Assembly (NCBI GenBank): GCA_944990035.1
Contig: CALYLX010000081.1
Location: 62,001-126,000 of the forward strand
Reading direction: 5' to 3'
Length of the DNA: 64,000 nucleotides
Origin: Clitopilus passeckerianus
Taxonomy: Eukaryota > Basidiomycota > Agaricomycetes > Agaricales > Entolomataceae
The translations under genes were made by a program, and so were the position numbers. The notes beneath the pieces were generated by a model. The model made no database searches, was not told where the DNA came from, and was given only the letters and a program-made list of their open reading frames with translations. Of this stretch, positions 41,918-53,108 are shown in pieces. The first letter of the stretch is position 1. The number at the start of each line of letters is the position of its first letter.

Positions 41918-44131
41918 TCACTCGAGCCTCAAAACCTTTGAATAAAACGCCAGCTCCGTCTCCAAAGCATTCCTGATATTCTTCTCCTGGCGCCAACCGT
42001 GACCTTCACCGTCATAGAGCACGTAGTCAATCAGACCACCTTTGTCCTTCACTTTCTCAACAATCAATTCTGCCTGCTCCTTTGGCACGACACGGTCAAT
42101 CTCTCCCTGAAGGATCTGTTTACGAGCTCAATTCAAAACATCCGGCCACCATAATTCGAGAAAATACGCACGAGCAAAGGCGAGACAATTCTATCCGCAT
42201 GGTATACCGGACTTCTAGCCTTGAAAAGCTCCGGAACGTCCTTAAAACTTCCACCAATGAGGTTGAACAGATAGTGACTCTCAAACTTGTGGGTATGGTC
42301 TTCTAGGGGCTTCAAATCGCTGATGCCATAGAGTGAACATCCGGCAGCGAACACGCTGACATCAGGCGCACAAGCAAGTGCAGCCAGAACGGTATATCCG
42401 CCCGCGGATCCTCCGCGGATAACCAGACGTTTCGGGTCGGCGAGGTTGTATGGTGCGGCTGCAATGGTCTTGGAAGCCTCGACACAGTCGGAGACGTCTA
42501 CGAGGCCCCATTTACCGACGAGGCGGTTGATGTATGATCTTCCATACCCTGAGGAGCCGCCGTAATTCACGTCCAGCCTGTGGAATATTGGCACGTTCAG
42601 CCATAGAAGACCGATAAAGAAAATCGGGAACTGCTCACCAAGCGAACCCGCGAGATGTAAAGTATCGGATACTCCACAACAGACCTTGTTGGCTAAGGGA
42701 AGTGGGCCCTCCATGGGCGCTGACGACGCATGGAGGTAGCTCTCCCTGGATGTTAGAGCCAGAATATTCTGGGTTTGTGGGAGGGTAGTAAACGACATGG
42801 ATGGGATCACCATTTTCGGCCTTCAGAGTCAAAGGCTTGGGCACAGAGATATAATCTCTGGAAATCGGGGGACCAGAAGCAGGTTTGAGCACCTCGAATT
42901 CTGTGGTGGGGCTGCCTCTGCCTAGGTTGGATACCCTTAACTTGACGATCGTCGATTCTTCGTCGACCTTCTCTCCCTTGAACACGATCTCGCCCTTCTC
43001 GCGAGAGACTGATCTAATCAGGCTGATGACGACGTATGGCGTCTCGATTGTCTGCGCCTCCGAAGGTTGTTGGAGGTCAACGAGCTGCAGCGCGTTGCGC
43101 CCGTCAAAGTAAGTAACAAATACAGCGTAGCGGCCCGCCTCGTCGACGAAGGCGTAGGGGAACATGTGGAGCTGCCACATGGGTTGGCCAAACTCCCGCT
43201 CGGCTGGTTTGGACAGGGCTGGAGACCCCTTTCCGGCTGTATACTTCCATGGGTTGATATAGCCAGACTCATCAGAGGTGTGAACGAGGGTGTCAGCCGT
43301 GGACCAGGCAGGGTAGGCACAGCTGATGTCCCCCTTCTGTCCTCCGACGAAGGCTTTGTTTCGTATCTCGGTGGAACTTCCATCTGTGTGGAATTCGCCT
43401 GTGTATATAAGGGAGCCCTCCCATGGCATGTCCGGGTGATTCCATTCCTGCCAAGCGATATGACGCCCATCCGGAGCGAACTTGGGTTGAGCGTAGAAAT
43501 CTGCCCCTTTAGCCAGCGAAATGACCTTGCGATCGTTGACATGTATAACACAGAGAGTGTTGACAACATCGTGGGGATTATCGTTGGTGTGATCTTCCTG
43601 GACCGCAACTAGTAAATCGGGGCGATTCGGGTGCACAGCAAAGCCAGCATAACGAAGAACCTCGCTTTCTAAGGAACCAAGTTTACTTGTCGAGTAAAAC
43701 GATCAAACTTGTTAGACTGACCTGGTGTGATGGGTTCAGGCTCTTTGCTGTCGTTTAAATTGAGTCTGTAAACTCTTCCATCCTTGAAGCTAGAGAAAAA
43801 CACGGTGCCATCGTAAATGACTGCAGCTGCTCCGCCATATTCTTGTACGGCTGTTCGGATGTTCCATCCTTCCCCGATAGCATCTTTGCGGGCCACGGTA
43901 TCTACCAGCACAATACGTCCTGCTTCGGAGGGTCTACTCTCTAGATGATAGGCCTTCGAAGTAACCGGATCGACGAGGATATCCTGGATGATAGTGGACT
44001 TTCTGACAGAGCATGAGCTGACCCATTCTAAAAACCTTTCAACAGATATTGGCCGTACGCACACCCTTTGTTATAGACTCTGCGCTAATTGGAGATGACC
44101 AAGTGCCATAGGGTGCTGTCCTTGTCGCCAT
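41918..44131 (-). CDS. S9-family prolyl-oligopeptidase-like peptidase
   Basis: Serine peptidase of the DPP/acylaminoacyl-peptidase type, probably cytosolic. Read leftwards from ATG 44131 (MATRTAPYGTWSSPISAES). The first 400 residues form a beta-propeller (TPESEVLRYAGFAVHPNRPD, FAPDGRHIAWQEWNHPDMPW). The alpha/beta-hydrolase part contains VVSAHGGPTS (oxyanion region), LDVNYGGSSGYGR, and the nucleophile elbow RGGSAGGYT. The last exon, read past an intron at about 42119-42160, gives LQGEIDRVVPKEQ with the catalytic Asp and DGEGHGWR with the catalytic His, ending TGA 41918-41920. All three catalytic residues are present. The first intron is unclear, as the best option is only about 37 nt. Probably trims N-terminally modified or short peptides; substrate not shown. 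Confidence 0.88.
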
Positions 44132-44242
44132 CATACAATACTCAGGACCTTAGTACCAGTTGAGCACTGGCAGGGTATAAGTTACCTATCTGTTATCGGA
44201 CCGAATTAGCCGAATATAATCGCCGTGTGTACTTTCCGTTTA

Positions 44243-44257
44243 GGGCTGGTCTTTGCG
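44243..44257 (+). promoter_or_regulatory. shared upstream motif, MYND array copy 1
   Basis: GGGCTGGTCTTTGCG lies 149 bp before the ATG. The other two array members have the same motif at 45840-45855 and 47437-47453 (GGGCTGGTCTTTTCGCG and GGGCAGGTCTTTTCGCG). Confidence 0.45.
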
Positions 44258-44391
44258 TGACCATTTCTCGGACGCCGAGTGGTAGACGTTCCGCAGGACC
44301 ACCATCCTCTATTTCCACTCAAACGGCAAATATACCAGAAGTATCTGAATCTTCCATTGCCAAGCTCTTGCCTTTGGCCTATGTATCACGG

Positions 44392-45548
44392 ATGGGGCCT
44401 GTCAAATTAAAACTTGAAGGAGAGACCTACCAAGTGGGCCACGCGTTCCCAGGCAAGCTGATGACTTCGACCAACTCATTTGCTTGTCTCCTCGGTAAAC
44501 TAAATAGGTTATGGAAATTGTTGGATGTAATTCTGAGGAAAACAACCTTTAGGTCTCGTTGATGATCCAGGTTTTACCAATGTGATTCCAGACGAGTGTC
44601 AAAGGTGTGAGATTGTGTTAAGCCGGGTGAGTAAAGTCATTTCCTATCTATTGCGTTGTGAACTAGTGACTGAAGATATTTAGCTTGAAAACAACGAAAA
44701 GCTCATGCCTGCCCACCAAAGACAGGTCCGGGATGCCGAATTTGCTGCCCTATACCTCCCTCAACTCGTCGACCGGGTTGTAAACCTTTCGTCACCTCTT
44801 CCAAAAATTCCGGAGTACCTGCAAAAGGATCTGCTTATGGACAACGCATACACTCGAATGCTTGGAAAGCTAACAGGCACATATTACATTGCCAAGTATC
44901 TGAAGTCTAACAACCCCATCGCTCTCAACAACGAAGTTCTCATACCAGTTCTCGCCGAGCGTCTCGTCGCCGTAGGACCTGAATGGACCCACTGGTTTGA
45001 GAACCCCCCGAAACCATCAGTTAACTATCGAGCAAAAGCGTCATTCTTCGTACGAATGCTTTTCGAACTACTCATCAATGCTCCGGTTCACAAGAATCGG
45101 AAAGACGTCCTCTCGCCCAAGCTTCGAAAATCATTGAGAGATCGAATCGTTATCTGGTGGATCAGGTCAGGACCAGACGAAGACCTCAGGTTTTCCACAT
45201 GTTTGATTGCTTCTCTTCTGGTCCCCGCTCAGAGTTTGAATCAATTGATACACGACTCACAAAAATCCTTCAGCAAGAATGCCTGTTCTCTCCCTGAATG
45301 CACGGTGAAGCAATCCCTCAAAGAATGCGCTAGGTCGATCTGAGTTTTTATCGTTATTCAAAACAGGACTAAAATTCGTCCCGAAATAGGTGTCAAGCTG
45401 TGCTCTATGTGAGTTTTTCACCCCTTTCCGACGTGAATGAGGTTGGTGCTGACATTGAAATATGCAGTGCTCAGACTCCCATCAGAAGCAGCATTGGAAA
45501 CATGCGTCACAGCCGCATAGGCTTGCCTGCTTTGAGACCTGGTACTAA
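44392..45548 (+). CDS. MYND zinc-finger protein, array copy 1
   Basis: Same family as the genes at 23.5-26.2 kb. It begins MGPVKLKLEGETYQVGHAF; the first exon ends STNSFACLLG. The second short exon reads LVDDPGFTNVIPDECQRC and the long body exon starts LENNEKLMPAHQRQV. Body motifs: LYLPQLVDRVVNLSSPLP, LLMDNAYTRMLG, AKYLKSNNPIALNNE, VGPEWTHWFENPPK. The finger, split by two introns, is CSLPECTVKQSLKECARC, QAVLY, CSDSHQKQHW, KHASQPHRLAC, ending FETWY at TAA 45546-45548. All zinc-ligand positions are filled, with His in the SDSH position. Function unknown. The 1.6-kb unit is repeated directly downstream. Confidence 0.82.
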
Positions 45549-45839
45549 ATTTGTATAGACTATTCGGACAGTCCTGTTTGCTCGTAGTTGGTTCCTCGAT
45601 TACGAGATTCACCATGGATGGACGCCATATCCAAGTCGCCCATGTACTCATCGTCGTGTATTATGACTTCTAGTTAGATCTACATAGTGTATAAGTTTCG
45701 TAATCAGACTATGTATCATTTAATCTTCTCTACTGTGTATCAACAAATATCAAAGAGTCGGAATGGGGAGTAGGAACACCCTGAAGTAGGACTGAACGAT
45801 ACATTCGGATACATTACTGACCGAATCGTGGGTAGTTTA

Positions 45840-45855
45840 GGGCTGGTCTTTTCGC
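45840..45855 (+). promoter_or_regulatory. shared upstream motif, MYND array copy 2
   Basis: GGGCTGGTCTTTTCGC lies 109 bp before the ATG of array copy 2 and matches the motif of copies 1 and 3. Confidence 0.45.
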
Positions 45856-45948
45856 GACATCTGGATCACGGCCATCTCGTGTAACGCTGGTTTCCTCGTT
45901 TTCCGACAGTAAACCTCAGCAACTGACGCATACACCTGAACCAATCTG

Positions 45949-47159
45949 ATGCGCCCTTTCACAAACCTTCTATCACCAAGGTCGGCGCTTGTGATTGCAG
46001 ATCCGGGACAACTTCAAGAGGCTCTCAACGTCCCAGGAACACTGGTGACCTCGAGCTACTGGTTTGCTTGGGTACTCGGTAAAATAGACTGGTTCCAAAA
46101 CCGTGGGTGCACTTCTGAGGATATGAACTTTCAGACATTGTCAGCGGTCCAAATCCTATATTGATTGAAGACGAGCACCAGAGGTGTCAAATTATTACGA
46201 GCCTGGTTAGCTGAGCCATCACCCCGATTATGCACTGAGCTTGTGACTGACTACAAGCTGCTCAGCTCCATAGCAATGGTCAGTTGCTGACTGGCGATCA
46301 AAGGCAAACTCATGCCGCTGAATTTTCTGCCCTCTATCTCCCGCAACTTGTGGGTCGGATTGTAAACCTGTCGTCCCCTCTTCCGGGGATACCGGACGAC
46401 ATGCAAAACGAATGGCTTCTAGATAACGCATACACCCGGATGCTTTCGATGTTACAACACACAGGTTATATTATCAAATATCTGAAGTCTGACAACCCCA
46501 TTGCCGCCAACAACGAGCTTCTTATAACTGTTATTGCTCGGCGACTTCTTGCTGTAGGCCCTGAATGGACTTCTCGGTTTGAACAATCCCCCGGGCTAGA
46601 ACCACATGATAACTACCGAACGAAGGCAGCAGTCTTCGTGAAGATGATCTTCGAGCTGCTCATAACTGCCCCCGCCCAAAAGCCTCGGAAAAATATCCTG
46701 TCTCCCAAGCTTTTGAAGTCATTGAAAAATCGGATTGTTATTTTCACTCTCACGTCGGGGTCCCATGAATCCCTCAGGTCTTCCTCGCGTATAATTATGA
46801 ATTTCATGGTCCCCCCTGTGAACCTACATAAATCAATCCACGACATGCGGACAACCTTAAGAATGTGGAATAAATGTTCTTTACCCGAATGCTGGGAAAA
46901 ACGATCCCTCAAAGTATGTGCGAGGTTGGTCTGAGTCTTATTATTCGTTTGTTTTTGGACTAAAACTTACTTTCAAACTTTCAAAAGGTGCCAAGCTGTG
47001 CTTTATGTGGGTCTCTTGCATTGGCTTTGACGTATATGCTGACGGAGGCGATTACCAACCTTGAAAATAACGCCGTAGTGTTCAGATGCCCATCAAAAGC
47101 AGCACTGGAAACATGCTTCAGAACCACACAGGCTTGCCTGCTTCGAGACCTGGTACTAA
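45949..47159 (+). CDS. MYND zinc-finger protein, array copy 2
   Basis: Tandem paralog of the preceding gene, starting MRPFTNLLSPRSALVIAD. Exon 1 ends SYWFAWVLG. The second exon includes GPNPILIEDEHQRC, and the body exon begins LHSNGQLLTGDQRQ. Body motifs: LYLPQLVGRIVNLSSPLPG, LLDNAYTRMLS, IKYLKSDNPIAANNE, VGPEWTSRFEQSP. The finger is CSLPECWEKRSLKVCARC, QAVLY, CSDAHQKQHW, KHASEPHRLAC, and the end FETWY at TAA 47157-47159 is identical to copy 1. Frame open throughout. The last 25 residues are nearly identical between copies 1 and 2, more than the body is, which hints at homogenisation of the finger exon. Confidence 0.83.
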
Positions 47160-47436
47160 ATTATCCGAGACTATTAGGGCCTTTGTGTTTGGCCGCGGTC
47201 CCCGATTGCAAGGCTCTGTATGGATCGAAGGCATATTGCTCCTGTGTACGTGAACGTGTATAATGATTTCTAGCTGGTCAGAATTAGGGTACAATCTCAC
47301 AAGTTATAATAAAATAACGATTAATGAATGGTCGGAATGTAGAACAGGAACATATCTGGTCGACTAAACATTGAAAGCCTGGTATGAAAGTTCTGGTCCA
47401 ATGACAGGATATTAAAACGTGAGAGCTTTTGGTGTA

Positions 47437-47453
47437 GGGCAGGTCTTTTCGCG
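47437..47453 (+). promoter_or_regulatory. shared upstream motif, MYND array copy 3
   Basis: GGGCAGGTCTTTTCGCG lies 135 bp before the ATG of the third array member. It differs from copy 2 by one base over the shared length. Confidence 0.45.
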
Positions 47454-47571
47454 CAACTGTTTCACACCGCCGTCCGTCTTACCTGGTTCCCCCGTAGCGT
47501 CGGCACTCGCTTTCAATTCGAGTAAATTACAAGGACCTCTATCTTTCTCTGGATTCAGGTATCATCAATCC

Positions 47572-48643
47572 ATGACTGATGCACTGACCAGTGGAGCGGT
47601 TTCAAATGTAGAACTCGCATCCATTCTCGGTAATCTGACTTCTCTGCAAAATATTGAACCCTTCTCCTGAGTGGAAGGGAGTATTAGGCTTCACAAATTG
47701 CTCGTGCACCGGAGCTCAGGGTCAGACCGAGATGCACGATGAGATAAAGAGGTGTGAAATCGTCTCCGAGGTGGTTAGTGGAACTGTAGCTGTGTCATCT
47801 ACAAGGGGAACCGAAACTGACAATAACTTGTACTGGCAGCTTTCAGGCAAGCTGCGGATATTGTCTGCTCACCAATGGAATGTTCATACCTGCGAATTCG
47901 CGGCTCTATATCTCCCTCAAATCGTCGACAGATATATATAAACCTCCAGTGTCCTCTCCCGGGAATACGCGATTACATGCAGGACGAGATCCTCCTTGAT
48001 AATGCATATACGCGGGCGCTCGGATGGCTACAAACGACACCCTATTTCGTGAAATACTTAAAGTCCAGTAACCCAATCGCGGCCAACAATAAGCTTCTAG
48101 TCACAATTATGACACGGCGCCTTCTCGCCGTAGGCTCTGCTTGGACTCATTGGTTTGACCAGCCTCCCGACTGGGCACCTTTCGACTACCGAAAGAAAGC
48201 ACGATTCTTTGCGCATATGCTGTTCCGCATCCTTGTGGCATACTCCGGCGAGAAAAACCGAACAGACACATTGTCGCCCGAACTACAGAAGTCACTGAAA
48301 CCTCAAATGTTCACATGGTGGTTACTGGGCGGACCACGCGAGGACCTCAAAAAAGAAGTAACAGCAATAGCACCTCTCCTGAATCCTAAAACTCAGGCGC
48401 GCCCCGAGGTTAAAGAGCTAACAAAAGGACTACGCAAGAGTATGGGCATGATGGATATATGCGGTTTACCTGAATGCGACAAGGTGTCAAACAGTACGAT
48501 ATGTAAGAAACCCGTTGATCAGCTCATCTTGTTTGCCGTACTGACACTCCAACGTCAAATAGTGCTCAGACTCTCACCAAAAGGAGCATTGGAAACTCGC
48601 TTCACAACCACACAAAGACGTCTGCTTTGAGACCTGGTACTAG
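47572..48643 (+). pseudogene. MYND zinc-finger gene, array copy 3, broken
   Basis: Third tandem member, starting MTDALTSGAVSNVELASILG. It has two lesions. First, in the body exon, GATATATATA at 47931-47940 carries two extra bases compared with its paralogs, so the frame passes from DRYI into a TAA; the correct body (NLQCPLPGIRDYMQDE, LLDNAYTRALG, VKYLKSSNPIAANNK) continues in the other frame. Second, in the MYND finger, CGLPECDK at about 48482 runs directly into GTGTCAAACAG, the start of the next exon in the other copies. The segment holding the second Cys pair and the intron after it is therefore deleted. The last exon (CSDSHQKEHW to FETWY, TAG 48641-48643) is intact. Two independent disabling changes make this a pseudogene. 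Confidence 0.7.
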
Positions 48644-49005
48644 CATGCTGAAAATGAAAATTCGATTTTACTTACTCCAGCGTGATATTGCGAGTGTCGA
48701 GCAATGACCAACCAGATATTGAATAGGTATCATGTTCTCGCTATGATCCTTTAGAAAGGGGGATTTTTAGTGAGGTACATCCAGCGCACACAAAGAACAT
48801 AGAACTCGTTGCGCAGGTGGAGAGGGAGAGCCCGAAGAAACTTTTCTTCCGGAACCCTATCTGTTGGGGAAAACATGATTTCAGAAGGTCAGTCCACATT
48901 ATTGGACCTGATTTTTGAGCATGAACCGATGGACATGCACGATAGAGGATGAGCATTGTCCTTCTACTTGTTTCACAGCTGTTACGATCTAGTGTTCTCT
49001 CGTGA
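48644..49005. other. intergenic region, no gene seen
   Basis: Probable 3' flanks of two converging genes. No motif was recognised. Confidence 0.4.
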
Positions 49006-52000
49006 TCAATTATCCTCGTCCTCGTCATGCATCTCGAAGTCCCAACAGCCACCATGTTTCTGTGCCATATGTTCGTAGCAATCCGCGCTGCTCCAGTTCG
49101 CATCTCCAGCGCCACATACATGACAGAAGTGAGTTCCACAGCTGCATTCAATGTGGTTACATCCATCAATCTGCATTAGATAGTTAGAAGGCCGTCTAAG
49201 GGGTTTCAAGGGTCTTCGTACCTTGTCTACAGGAGTCTTGCATGTCGGACAGCGGGTGATGCGAACGGTCTTCTGGTTCTTGATCTCGTTTGCCACTGCG
49301 CGTCGACGCTCCCTGTTTTGGCGATACCCTTCCAGCTCGTCATCCTCCTCCTGCTGCACCATCGTGACCGCCCGTTCCGATATCTCGATGCAGTCCCTAC
49401 ACCTGAAACCGACAATAGGTGGTAAAGGTCCCTGTGCGCATACACGTTCAAACGCTTGCTTGGCAAATCCGCATTCAATACACCAAGCATAGAACCACTG
49501 CCGATCAGAGATGGCGTTCTTGAGGTTGCCTAGGGCGATGGCTTGAGGGTTATATCGAGAAATGGCATGGTGGTCAGGAAGTCGGCGGCAGAAGGGGCAC
49601 ATAAGCTCCATGACGTTCAGCAATCGCCCAGGTTTAGCATTTGAATACTATGTCAAAGAACAGTTAGGTCAAGTTAGATCTTGCTTAGGAGACTCACCCA
49701 TGTTTGCAAGCAGTCATTGTCAGCCTTATGCTTGCATCCTGATCGACCGCAAGCCGGCATCAACTTGTTCTTGGGCATGTCACCGAAACACAGCGCGCAG
49801 CATCCGAGTTCAACCGTTCCAGTCTCGATCCAGCGTTCCACCTGCTGCCGCACTTCATGTGGATCATGGACAGGCTTGGATTTCAACTCAAGCTTCAGCT
49901 TCTTGTCCACAGGGACGGGATCAAAGACGGAGGTGCCATGTTCCGACATGAGCTTGAAGGCAGATTTGCCATGGAACAGGTCGGCGTTTGGTATGACTCC
50001 CAGCCAGGGCAGTCCATTTTCCTTCACCAGAGCATGAACAGAAGCCTCAACTTCAACGACGCTAGAGACCTGGCTGTTTGGCTGGCATGCATAGCAAAGG
50101 TATTTTGCGTTGCCCTTGTTGCGAAGGTAAGCTGGAGTGACGATCCGGTTCTTGCAGCGTGTACATTCTTGCCAGGGACACTTCCTCTTTTGACGGCAGT
50201 ACCAGCACTTCGGACGAACCTATAAATTGCCCTAGTCAGTTTCTTCTATGACTCCTTAAACCGCATAAGTACTCACGTTGAGGCCTTTGTGGTCTTCTAC
50301 TACATACTGGGCTCGGCAGCCCTTCATCGAACACTCGACCCAGCAACTCGCCATCTAAAATCGATCAGTGGAGTACGAGCCGAATAGCGGTTATGAGTAC
50401 CTCTCCGTCGGTTTGGAACTTGATCGCCTCTTGCTTGTCCTTGAGGTCTACACAAAGACCACACACACCCTTCTGGTCTTCGCTCATCAAAGTAACGCTA
50501 CGCCTACGGTAAAAATGGTAAGAACGAGCATTTTAGAAGTGGAGAAATGCACCCACATCACATTACAACAAGAGCATTCAATCTTGTGGTCACCTACTCC
50601 CGTAGTCTTCTCCGGCGTCCACCCTAGCTTGGCGTTGAGATTTGACTGCATATTCAGTTCAATCAACCTGTATCGCCTCATGGCCTGATACGTCTTTTTC
50701 TCTTCGGCCGACAGGACTAGGCCCTCGGGCGCGGACAGGAGGAACTTGGCGCATTCGAAGCTAACATTCTCCGGGATTTCGAGATCCACCCAGGTGCCTT
50801 TGATTGGCGTCAAGATTTCCAATGCCTTCTCGCGAAGGAAAGGGACGCCGGTGACCAGGGCAAGGACAGCAGTGATGGAAGCTGAGCGTGGAGGATACAA
50901 AGTACCAGGGACGACCAGGTGAGGGATAGTGCGGAAGAACTCCTGAGCAGACAACGAAAGTGGAATATATCGGTGCCCGGGTGCCATCTCTACGTCCGCA
51001 TCGACAAGCTGTGAAAACTCAAGTTAGCATAACGGTTCGTCCCGTTGTGAAAGAAGTCGTACCTTAAGGTGTGTGAAGACGGAGGCTACATTCCTCAAAA
51101 CTTCCGAATAGCAACTCCTGGAGACCTCGAGCAGCTCGGTGCGCGTTAGGCCAACCTCTGTGTCTAGATCCAAGCAAACCTTGGGTCCGCCGGGCTCAAC
51201 CTTGGCAAGCATCTCTTCAATTTTGGCCGTGGAGTCGAAGCTGCTATCCAGCCAATCCTGGAGAGCCTTCTTCTGGGTAGGGTTAGATATTGAGCCGACC
51301 TTTTGGCTGAAGGCATTAAGCAGCTCCGCCTGCTGAGGAGTGGAGGGTTGACTGCACACTGCCCGCCAAACTTGGCCAAAAACGTTGTTGAGTGTCAGGG
51401 CAACGACATTCTTCTCAATGACGTTGTGAAGGGAAGCGTAAACCTGTTCTTGATAATGTGTATCCGACGGATTTTGGAGTCGCTGGACATAGGACATTGT
51501 GGGGAGATCTTCCCCCGAAGGAATGTCGGAAGCATGAAGTTGGGACAGGCGAATGGGACGTAGTGGGGTGGGCTTGGTCGAAGGCGCCTGGGGATTCAGA
51601 GGAGGCGGTAGGAAGCCGAAAGCGCCCGCTAGTTCATCAGTCAGACGGGGTTGAATCTCTCTCGGAGAATCAATGAATTGGGAGAATTTGACCTTCTCCG
51701 ATTCAAGGCGGGTGTCGATATCGCCCCCTTGTCCCATCCACTGGAGAATGACTTCCAGGCTCAGGCGGGAAATTGCTGAGCCACTTTGGGTATCAGAGGA
51801 GACGCAAAGACCTCCAGTGAGCTGAGATAGGAGGACATAGAATGACGCAGCGTCATTATCTTCTAGGATCCTTGGAATGAAAGAGAACACTGTCACTTTC
51901 ATCTTCCTTGCTAACTTCGACAGCTTCACCCAATCTGTGGAACCTTGTGGAAACGCATCTATTTCGGCTTTGTCGTTTAGGTAGCTCCGGATGGAGGCGT

Positions 52001-52410
52001 GGTGGGGAGGAGCATCTGCATACCAGAGGACCAGGGTGTTATCACCTCCTCCTTGCTTGACTTCTCGGAGGACGTGAATGAGAGCACTTTTCGCTGCTTC
52101 GGGGTAATCTCCTCCTCCAGTTGGAACGAGATTTTCGACAAACTCAGGGAGGTCTGGGCTATCCCACCCCGACCATTCGACAACTCGTTCCGGTTCCGTA
52201 TAATCTTTGTATGCGACGACAGCAACCCGCTTGAAGACGCCTGAGAGTGTACTCAATGCAATGATTTCGGGAATGGATGAACGCAGAGAAGCCAGGTCTG
52301 TAGATGTCGGCCATTAGCTCAGTTCTTCCAGCAGTCCAAAGGCAAAAATACCCACATTGACCCATACTCGCTGTAGCATCGGTGACTACAATGAGATCGT
52401 AGGATGCCAT
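49006..52410 (-). CDS. vWA-RING/IBR ubiquitin-ligase-like protein
   Basis: Read leftwards from ATG 52410. The N-terminal third is a von Willebrand A domain with a MIDAS-like DATASM followed by LSTLSGVFKRVAVVAYKDY and TGGGDYPEA. A helical middle follows. The C-terminal part is cysteine-rich: CWVECSMKGC, CWYCRQKRKC, a RING-like block from CCALCFGDMPKNKLMPACG to MCPFCRR, then CIECGF and CRDC, and finally CPTCKTPVDK-IDGCNHIECSCGTHFCHVC. That last block matches RING2/Rcat of RBR ligases, where the Cys in GCNHxxC accepts ubiquitin. Introns fall between blocks; stop TGA 49006-49008. Expected role: E3 ligase whose vWA part binds substrate or partner in a metal-dependent way. Assigning one gene depends on five or more introns read by eye, but each Cys block is clear. 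Confidence 0.8.
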
Positions 52411-53108
52411 GGTTGGTTTCGATATTTGGCCTCACAGAGACTGAAGGATCCAAATTGCCGAGTCGAAGCATCATAAACGGTAGATTTAAACACCCAATTT
52501 GGACTGAAGCATTATCGTCTTGACTCGTCCTGACAGATGTGATTCATGCAGGCACCGCAGATTGCTGGGTATGGCGATCCCTTGGTACAAATGCTATTGG
52601 TTTGGAGTGTTCTAGCCAGAAATGGCTGTCAACTAGTCATATGCCAGATCGGGGTAGATCGACGTAGTATCGCTTGTAGCAGGTTGAGGACGTTAATTCA
52701 AATGTGGGTTCGTCGTCGTTGATCATGGTGATGCTAAAAAGTCTGTCGTCAAGATCATCGCCCAGTGGCACAAACGCGAGTGCGTGCCAACACTGCCAGG
52801 TAATGAATTGAGGGCTTTCATAAGGTTTAACGTGGCCGTCCTCGACTGATGCCAGTAGTCAAACAATCAAAAAAGGATTGCGAAATACTAATGAATGGTA
52901 TATGTGCTTGTAGGGTATATAACTGGTAAAAGTAGAGTACAATGTTGCGCGACAGGAAGATGCAGCTAATAAAGCGAAGAAATAATATACTGTACAACGG
53001 TTTGTGAACCGTAAGATGTAATAGGTCAAGAACGATGAAAAGAGAAGCTGCAATAAAATGCGAGCCGAATAAGGATAAACGAGAATTGGGGCCGGCCCTC
53101 AGAACTCC
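52411..53108. other. intergenic region, no gene seen
   Basis: Promoter of the vWA-RBR gene and 3' flank of the kinase gene. The only frames are short and AT-rich. Confidence 0.4.

Noticed and set aside
42885..43612. Frames opposite the S9 peptidase
   Set aside because: Antisense to a well-supported catalytic protein; base composition explains the open frames.
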